From NCBI GenBank assembly GCA_965214085.1, contig OZ243937.1:682001-746000 (forward strand): 64,000 bases of DNA, written 5' to 3'. The position numbers and the translations under genes are program-made. The notes under the pieces are model-generated. The model did no database searches and had not been told where the DNA came from. It saw nothing but the letters and a program-made list of their open reading frames with translations. Within the stretch, counting starts at the first letter, position 1. Every line of letters begins with the position of its first letter. This DNA is from UBA6055 sp965214085 (GTDB lineage Bacteria; Chloroflexota; Anaerolineae; Aggregatilineales; Phototrophicaceae). Positions 59,825 to 64,000 of the stretch are shown here, piece by piece.

Positions 59825-61012
59825 ATGCGCCTCTTGCTCTTCAACCTCATGACCGACGAAGCGGACCCGGTGCTGGGCTTCGCCTGCGGCTGGATTCGGG
59901 AGCTGGCGGCGCGCTGCGAGTACGTCGATGTCATCACCATGTACCGCGGGACATATCAGTTGCCTGGGAACGTGCGTGTCTACTCGGCGGGGCGCGAACG
60001 CGGATTGAACAAGCCTCGGCGGCTGGCTCGCTTCTACAGGATTCTGCTGCGGCTGCTGCGCGAGCGGCGCTATGACGCCTGCTTCGCCCATATGATGCCC
60101 TTGTTCGCGGGCTTGGCCGGTCCGCTGCTGAGCGCGCGAGGCATACCGACTACCCTCTGGTATACACATCGGGCGCGCTCGGCGCAGTTGCGCTTGGGCT
60201 TGGCGATGTCGCGGCGGGTTGTCAGCGCGGACGAGACCAGCTTCCCTTACGACAGCGACAAGCTGCGCGTCATCGGGCATGGCATCGACTGCGATTTTTA
60301 TTCACCCCCAGCCCCTAAGCTCCTCACCCAACAAGAGTTAGGGGAATCACAAGCGTTAAGCTCGGGCGGGGGCATTCAAGCCCCCTTCCCTCTTGGTGGG
60401 GGAAGGGCTGGGGATGGGGGGGCGCCGCTGGTGGCGCAGGTGGCGCGGCTGGCGGCGGTCAAGCATCAGGCGACCACAATAGAGGCGGTCGCCGGGACCG
60501 AGGCGCGGCTGGCGCTGATCGGCGGCGTGCAGGCGGGCTCTCCCCAGGGCTACGAGGAGGGGCTGCGCGGGCTGATCCGGCGGCTGGGAATCGCGGAGCG
60601 CTGCCAGCTGCTCGGCGACATGCCTGCGGCGGAGGTCTTGCAGTGGTATCGGCGGGCGACCGTGGCGGTGAATATGAGCCCGGCCGGGCTGTTCGACAAG
60701 GCGGCGCTGGAGAGCATGGCTTGCGGCCTGCCGACGGTGGTCTGCAATCCGGCTTTTGCGCCTTTGCTGGGCGAGCACACGCCCCTGCTGCTGACGGGCG
60801 GGCCCGAAGACGTCGGTGGCTTAAGCGAGCGGCTGACGCGCTTGTTTGCGCTATCCGCCGTTGAACGAGAGGCGATTGGCGCGGCGCTGCGAGAGAATGT
60901 GCGGCGCGAGCACAGTCTGCCGGCGATGGTCGAGCGGCTGCTGGCGGTGCTGCGGACGGGAGAGCTGCCGCCACCCGCCATCCCCCGACCCCCTCCCCAG
61001 CAAGCTAGCTGA
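59825..61012 (+). CDS. GT4-type glycosyltransferase with in-frame repeat insertion
   Basis: 395 residues, GT-B fold: MRLLLFNLMTDEADPVLG at the start, VIGHGIDCDFYSP before the inter-domain break, PLVAQVARLAAVKHQATTIEAVAG, and SPAGLFDKAALESMACGLPTVVC in the donor domain. Between FYSP and APLVAQ lie about 38 Pro/Gly-rich residues (PAPKLLTQQELGESQA and on) encoded by a G/C-rich palindromic repeat (about 60304-60417). The last residues (PRPPPQQAS) run into MITE-B copy 2. Activity may or may not survive. Confidence 0.8.
   Translation: MRLLLFNLMTDEADPVLGFACGWIRELAARCEYVDVITMYRGTYQLPGNVRVYSAGRERGLNKPRRLARFYRILLRLLRERRYDACFAHMMPLFAGLAGPLLSARGIPTTLWYTHRARSAQLRLGLAMSRRVVSADETSFPYDSDKLRVIGHGIDCDFYSPPAPKLLTQQELGESQALSSGGGIQAPFPLGGGRAGDGGAPLVAQVARLAAVKHQATTIEAVAGTEARLALIGGVQAGSPQGYEEGLRGLIRRLGIAERCQLLGDMPAAEVLQWYRRATVAVNMSPAGLFDKAALESMACGLPTVVCNPAFAPLLGEHTPLLLTGGPEDVGGLSERLTRLFALSAVEREAIGAALRENVRREHSLPAMVERLLAVLRTGELPPPAIPRPPPQQAS
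60304..60420 (+). repeat. G/C-rich palindrome P2 inserted in a glycosyltransferase gene
   Basis: Left arm CACCCCCAGCCCCTAAGCTCC, right arm GGAAGGGCTGGGGATGGGGG, complementary over about 20 bp with interruptions; interior CCCCCTTCCCTCTTGGTGGG. Length divisible by three, so the reading frame is kept. Confidence 0.7.
60999..61008 (+). repeat. Left target-site duplication of MITE-B copy 2
   Basis: AGCAAGCTAG, identical to 61195-61204. Confidence 0.8.
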
Positions 61013-61051
61013 GGACGGGACAGGTTTGAAATGCGCAGGACTCGGCACAAC

Positions 61052-61077
61052 GGGTCAGCCAGTGGCTGACCCCTACA
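61052..61077 (-). repeat. P1 palindrome, copy 12 (GTCAGCC arms)
   Basis: GGGTCAGCC-AGT-GGCTGACCCCTACA, inside MITE-B copy 2. Confidence 0.8.
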
Positions 61078-61099
61078 GGCGTCATTTTGTGGTAGAAGA

Positions 61100-61126
61100 T
61101 GTAGGGGCGAGCCATTGGCTCGCCCG
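61100..61126 (+). repeat. P1 palindrome, copy 13
   Basis: TGTAGGGGCGAGCC-ATT-GGCTCGCCCG, perfect arms, inside MITE-B copy 2. Confidence 0.8.
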
Positions 61127-61194
61127 AATAAGCGTGCTAAATTCGCCTGTTTCGCGGCAATACCTTGCCCGACTTGAACCTTTCCTGTCGTCAG

Positions 61195-61204
61195 AGCAAG
61201 CTAG
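61195..61204 (+). repeat. Right target-site duplication of MITE-B copy 2
   Basis: AGCAAGCTAG, identical to 60999-61008. Confidence 0.8.
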
Positions 61205-61267
61205 GGAGGGGGAGCAAGGCGACCATTTTACGTGATTCAGTTGAACGGTATCGCCATGGGAAAGGAA

Positions 61268-61759
61268 TTAGCCGGCGTAGGTAAAGCCGATACCGGGCAG
61301 CGACAAGACGTCGGCGGCTCCAGCTTCTTTTATGATGGCGGCATTGATGGCTTCGCCGACCACGATATCGTGATCGCCGCCGATGTTGACGATCTGCGTC
61401 ACCTTGCATTCGATGTAAGCCGCGGCGCCGGCCATGACGGGCACGCCGGTTTCGGGCGCGGACGTGAACTCGGCTTCTTTCATCTTGTCGGGCCGCTTGG
61501 CGCGTCCGCCGAGCGCGGGCTTGATGGCGTCAACATCCGATTGCAAGAAGAAGTTCAAGCCGAAGACCCCGCCAGCCGAGACGACGCCGTATGAATGACA
61601 GAAATTCTGGATGCCGACGGCGATCAGGCGCGGGCTGAAGGACATCTGCGAGACCCAGTTGACGACCATGATGTTGGCGTCATCGTCGCTTTTGGTGGTG
61701 AAGGCGTAGAAGCCGTAGGGCATCATCTTTAGAGCGTTGCTGATGGTGTCGTCTGACAT
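61268..61759 (-). CDS. Flavin reductase-like (FMN-binding split-barrel) protein
   Basis: 163 residues. YGFYAFTTKSDDDANIMVVNWVSQMSFSPRLIAVGI and HSYGVVSAGGVFGLNFF follow the flavin-reductase/flavoredoxin pattern (T-x..N.x..SW..Q.S..P....) used to hold FMN. Likely reduces FMN for a partner oxygenase or acts as a flavoredoxin. GAGGAG precedes the ATG. Confidence 0.85.
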   Translation of the reverse strand: MSDDTISNALKMMPYGFYAFTTKSDDDANIMVVNWVSQMSFSPRLIAVGIQNFCHSYGVVSAGGVFGLNFFLQSDVDAIKPALGGRAKRPDKMKEAEFTSAPETGVPVMAGAAAYIECKVTQIVNIGGDHDIVVGEAINAAIIKEAGAADVLSLPGIGFTYAG

Positions 61760-61813
61760 GCTGCGATTCTCCTCAGTCGATGGGATGCGATGCGTTTGAC
61801 TATAGCAGGGCTG

Positions 61814-62338
61814 TCATGCCTTGTCCATCTGGGCTGAGATACGCTCGAGGACGGCGAGGATTTTTTCGTCGGTCGTGGGCTCGGGTTCCGGCTCAGGCTC
61901 AGGCTCAGGCTCGGGTTCCGGCTCAGGCTCAGGCTCGGGTTCCGGTTCGGGCTCGGGCTCGGGCGCCGCTTCTTCTTCGTCGCCATCGAGCATATCGCCG
62001 ATGTCGTCCACCGCTTCGTCGAGTTTGTTAACGACTTTGATCAGCAGGAAGATGGCGGCGGCGGTGATGGCGAAGTCGATGACGACATTGATGAAGTTGC
62101 CGATGTTGAGGGTGGCGATCTCGGCGGATTCGCGGCCGAAGTTCAGCCAATCGAGGGGGATGACCCAATTGGAGAAATCGAGCCCGCCGGTGACCTGGCC
62201 GATGGGCGGCATGACGACATCTTTGACGAGCGAGGTGGTGATGCCCTTGAAAGCCGTGCCGATGATGATGCCGACGGCGAGGTCGACGACATTGCCGCGC
62301 ATGACGAACTTTTTGAATTCTTCGATTACGCCTCTCAT
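61814..62338 (-). CDS. mscL: Large-conductance mechanosensitive channel with (Glu-Pro) tail
   Basis: 174 residues against about 136 in E. coli. MRGVIEEFKKFVMRGNVVDLAVGIIIGTAFKGI is the MscL N-terminus and TM1; IGNFINVVIDFAITAAAIFLLIKVVNKL is TM2. A run of about 14 Glu-Pro dipeptides sits between the acidic linker (DGDEEEAA) and the C-terminal helical bundle (TTDEKILAVLERISAQMDKA). The run is encoded by hexamer repeats. Opens under hypo-osmotic membrane tension. AGGAG precedes the ATG. Confidence 0.96.
   Translation of the reverse strand: MRGVIEEFKKFVMRGNVVDLAVGIIIGTAFKGITTSLVKDVVMPPIGQVTGGLDFSNWVIPLDWLNFGRESAEIATLNIGNFINVVIDFAITAAAIFLLIKVVNKLDEAVDDIGDMLDGDEEEAAPEPEPEPEPEPEPEPEPEPEPEPEPEPEPTTDEKILAVLERISAQMDKA
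61880..61964 (-). repeat. Hexanucleotide tandem repeat encoding (Glu-Pro)n
   Basis: About 14 copies of a GGCTC(A/G)-like or GGTTCC hexamer (plus-strand reading), in frame within mscL. Confidence 0.85.
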
Positions 62339-62419
62339 GTTGCGTCTCCTGGATTTGTGGCTGGCTTCATTTTAGCAGGGGATTCACCCCAGAGGCGGGG
62401 AGTTCCTAGCGCAATCCTT

Positions 62420-62448
62420 TTGACAGGCTATCATAGCGTGATTATACT
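62420..62448 (+). promoter_or_regulatory. Consensus sigma70 promoter of coiled-coil gene B
   Basis: TTGACA-N17-TATACT, 24 bp before the ATG at 62473; AGGAGG follows at 62464. Confidence 0.8.
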
Positions 62449-62472
62449 GAGTGCGTGTTCAAAGGAGGCGAC

Positions 62473-62709
62473 ATGGCTGTCACAACCGATATTCGATTCA
62501 AGCGCATGCAGGGAAAATATCAGACGCTGGAAGCCGCTCAGGACGAGTTGTTTGACAAGGTGGATAGTTTTGAAGCGGCGCTGCTGGGCTTAACGGAGAT
62601 GGTCGCGGAAAACCGGGAGATGATCCTGGAAAACTCGCGTAAGCTGGACGCTCTCATCAAGCACCTGGAAGTGCCATACAAGCCGCCTGTGGGCTTCATC
62701 AAGGAGTGA
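62473..62709 (+). CDS. Small coiled-coil protein, family member B
   Basis: 78 residues; same family as the gene at 33028. TTDIRFKRMQGKYQ, AQDELFDKVDSFEAALLGLTE, a coiled coil one heptad longer than member A (extra REMILEN), SRKLDALIKHLEVP and the tail YKPPVGFIKE. Perfect AGGAGG five bases before the ATG and its own consensus promoter, so it is probably strongly expressed. No signal peptide. Function unknown. Confidence 0.85.
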   Translation: MAVTTDIRFKRMQGKYQTLEAAQDELFDKVDSFEAALLGLTEMVAENREMILENSRKLDALIKHLEVPYKPPVGFIKE

Positions 62710-62749
62710 GCGCCGGGGCTTTGGCGCGGAGACTGAATCTCTGCCAATT

Positions 62750-62778
62750 TTGACCGGATTACCCGACGCGATTATACT
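62750..62778 (+). promoter_or_regulatory. Consensus sigma70 promoter of coiled-coil gene C
   Basis: TTGACC-N17-TATACT, 25 bp before the ATG at 62804, followed by AAGGAGG. Sequence and spacing copy the promoter of gene B. Confidence 0.8.
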
Positions 62779-62803
62779 TTACGGAGATTCAAGGAGGTGG
62801 CGT

Positions 62804-63058
62804 ATGGTGACAACCGATATTCGTTTGGATCGCATCAAGCATGAATACGAAGGTGTGCGAAACACGCAAGACGCGCTGATGGATCGAATGGATACCTATG
62901 AAGAGGCGATTCTAGGACTGACGCAAGCGGTCGCGGCGAATCACGAGTTGATCATGGCGAACCAGCAACAGATCAAGGAATTAAACGAGAAGATGGACCG
63001 GCTTATGACACATCTGGATGTGCCGCCCAAGCCGCCTGTGGGCTTCATCAAGGAGTGA
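62804..63058 (+). CDS. Small coiled-coil protein, family member C
   Basis: 84 residues: VTTDIRLDRIKHEYEGVR, DALMDRMDTYEEAILGLTQ, a coiled coil two heptads longer than in A (HELIMAN and QQQIKEL), KMDRLMTHLDVP and PPKPPVGFIKE. Own promoter and AAGGAGG ribosome site. Its 3' part is duplicated downstream as member D. Confidence 0.85.
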   Translation: MVTTDIRLDRIKHEYEGVRNTQDALMDRMDTYEEAILGLTQAVAANHELIMANQQQIKELNEKMDRLMTHLDVPPKPPVGFIKE

Positions 63059-63075
63059 CCGCCGGGGCTTTGGCG

Positions 63076-63267
63076 ATGGATCGAATGGATACCTATGAAG
63101 AGGCGATTCTAGGACTGACGCAAGCGGTCGCGGCGAATCGCGAGTTGATCATGGCGAACCATGAGTCAACCCAGCGACAGATCAAGGAATTGAACGAGAA
63201 GATGGACCGGCTTATGACACATCTGGATGTGCCGCCCAAGCCGCCTGTGGGCTTCGTCAAGGAGTGA
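63076..63267 (+). CDS. Small coiled-coil protein, truncated family member D
   Basis: 63 residues from the ATG at 63076, or from a GTG at 63055 overlapping the C stop. Nearly identical to the C-terminal three quarters of C, with an 11-residue unit (HESTQRQIKEL) where C has seven, and the tail PPKPPVGFVKE. It lacks the DIR N-terminus, its own promoter and a good ribosome site, so it may be a decaying duplicate or translated by coupling to C. Confidence 0.65.
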   Translation: MDRMDTYEEAILGLTQAVAANRELIMANHESTQRQIKELNEKMDRLMTHLDVPPKPPVGFVKE

Positions 63268-63279
63268 CCGTCGAGTAAA

Positions 63280-63327
63280 GCATTTACCACAAAGGCGCAA
63301 AGGCACGAAGAGCACAAAGGGGATTCA
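63280..63327 (+). repeat. R2 tract
   Basis: TTTACCACAAAGGCGCAAAG, GCACGAAGAGCACAAAGG, the AAAG variant of the ACCACAGAG family. Confidence 0.65.
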
Positions 63328-63419
63328 CCACAGTCGCTCGCAAGTCACGGCTTGGCTCATAGAAAATATGAAATCCAATGCTACGTGCATACGGACGAGC
63401 CAGTGGCTCGCCCCTACAG
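63328..63419 (-). repeat. P1 palindrome copy 14 with R3 extension (reverse)
   Basis: CCACAGTCGCTCGCAAGTCA, CGGCTTGGCTCAT and GGACGAGCC-AGT-GGCTCGCCCCTACA. The reverse complement follows 9995-10084 base by base with scattered changes. Confidence 0.8.
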
Positions 63420-63425
63420 CGTCAT

Positions 63426-64000
63426 CTAGGTTGCGGCTCTTTCCAAGTTCAAGTCCAGCAGGCGCCGCAGAATTTCTTCCTCGTCATCCAGCACAGCGAC
63501 CTCCCAGCCGTAGGCGGCGCAGACGGCCTCGTCCAGCGCCCGGTGCAGTTCATCCAGGCGCGGGGCGAAGTCGGCGGCGGCGGCTTTGACGCTTATGTTG
63601 TCCAGGCCGCGCCAGACTTGCAGGGCGTTGTAGAGATTGGTGAGGGTGTAATCTTTGAGTGCTGCCTCGCTCTTGTCGGGCGGGTTCAGCCAGGCATCGC
63701 GCTCGTGGTGCAGCTGGGCGGCGGCGGCGCTGATGGCGGCGTGGTCGGGATGGCTGCTGTCTTCGTGGCCGGGCGGCCAGGGGAAGGGGAAGGTCTCGAA
63801 ACAATCCGTGTTGTTGTACGTAGGGTCATTGCCAACTCCGTGCCATGATGCTCGTCTTAGTGACCATATTTCGTGTATTTGTGAGTTCAACACTCCGAAG
63901 AAATAAGCGTCAGACCTAGCAAAAACATTAATTCGTGTATCAGGCAAAACTTCGTGATTAAGCCATGTGAAGATTCTGTGCTTTGCGACTCTTGGTGTAG
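63426..64000 (-). CDS. MmeI-like DNA methyltransferase/restriction enzyme, C-terminal part
   Basis: The frame is open to the window edge, so the N-terminal part lies beyond 64000. Visible residues: HRIFTWLNHEVLPDTRINVF, SDAYFFGVLNSQIHEIWSLR, SWHGVGNDPTYNNTDCFETFPFPWP and a C-terminal helical region ending RRLLDLNLERA. This is the target-recognition and C-terminal region of large MmeI/type IIG-like class I DNA methyltransferases. Nuclease and catalytic methylase motifs are not visible here. Convergent with the coiled-coil genes. Confidence 0.85.
   Translation of the reverse strand, partial: TPRVAKHRIFTWLNHEVLPDTRINVFARSDAYFFGVLNSQIHEIWSLRRASWHGVGNDPTYNNTDCFETFPFPWPPGHEDSSHPDHAAISAAAAQLHHERDAWLNPPDKSEAALKDYTLTNLYNALQVWRGLDNISVKAAAADFAPRLDELHRALDEAVCAAYGWEVAVLDDEEEILRRLLDLNLERAAT

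Larger units (their letters stand above)
61009..61194 (+). mobile_element. MITE-B copy 2 (186 bp), inverted relative to copy 1
   Basis: Ends CTGAGGACGGGACAGG and CCTTTCCTGTCGTCAG, terminal inverted repeats like those of copy 1. The body, reversed, matches 53932-54116 closely, including both P1 palindromes and the TACCACAAAATGA spacer. Flanked by perfect 10-bp repeats AGCAAGCTAG. It sits in the loop of CCCCCTCCC / GGGAGGGGG, overlapping the last codons of the glycosyltransferase. Confidence 0.85.

Overview
The window is about 64 kb of GC-rich bacterial DNA with dense, mixed-strand gene order. No rRNA, tRNA, phage or CRISPR locus was recognised. The gene content fits Chloroflexota, probably Anaerolineae-like: membrane-anchored TPR proteins, SH3b proteins, PhyH dioxygenase, sulfatase, sialidases, many orphan ABC binding proteins, duplicated SnoaL-fold proteins and abundant short dispersed palindromes. 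No phylogenetic marker was tested, so the assignment is moderate to low confidence.

Layout. 1-5.4 kb: 3' part of cobalamin-dependent methionine synthase (metH), a two-gene DUF5343/DUF4145-like cassette followed by a second diverged copy of the metH 3' end, and two small membrane proteins. 5.6-9.8 kb: PhyH dioxygenase, sulfatase and methyltransferase in one run, convergent with a glycosyltransferase. 10-19 kb: S9 peptidase, RmlC-like epimerase, three double-SnoaL proteins, Asp/Glu racemase and a sarcosine-oxidase-like flavoenzyme. 19-24.5 kb: a decayed toxin-antitoxin pair, secreted proteins, an orphan BMP-type binding protein and a methyltransferase interrupted by two adjacent in-frame TGA codons. 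25-32.7 kb: MocR regulator, then a peptide-type ABC importer (binding protein and two permeases) leading into two sialidase-fold enzymes. 32.7-36.2 kb: a mosaic of duplicated gene scraps, a small coiled-coil protein, a XhoI/PaeR7I-like restriction-modification pair and an FkbM methyltransferase. 36-43.5 kb: paired TPR proteins, Nudix hydrolase, LysE exporter, Tat-exported cyclase and a Zn/Cd P-type ATPase. 43.5-50.8 kb: Fic, RimI-like acetyltransferase and assorted small enzymes. 50.9-57 kb: a sugar ABC importer with two paralogous binding proteins. 57-62.3 kb: radical-SAM HhH protein, dTMP kinase, pterin dehydratase, glycosyltransferase, flavin reductase and MscL. 62.4-64 kb: three more copies of the small coiled-coil family beside the 3' end of an MmeI-like restriction-modification enzyme.

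Three threads deserve attention. First, a small coiled-coil protein family (four copies) has constant ends, a core whose length changes in coiled-coil-compatible steps, strong promoters on two copies, and restriction-modification neighbours at both loci. Second, the DUF5343/DUF4145-like cassette lies between two versions of the metH 3' end, as expected of an integrated element. Third, the intergenic regions hold nested repeat families: short palindromes whose arms covary, two MITE-like elements with terminal inverted repeats and 10-bp target duplications (one type found twice inside G/C-rich palindromes), and a roughly 186-bp composite present as inverted copies 38 kb apart.

Functionally the window looks like a heterotroph scavenging glycans, peptides and amino-acid derivatives: sulfatase, sialidases, S9 peptidase, peptide and sugar ABC importers, amine oxidases and racemase.
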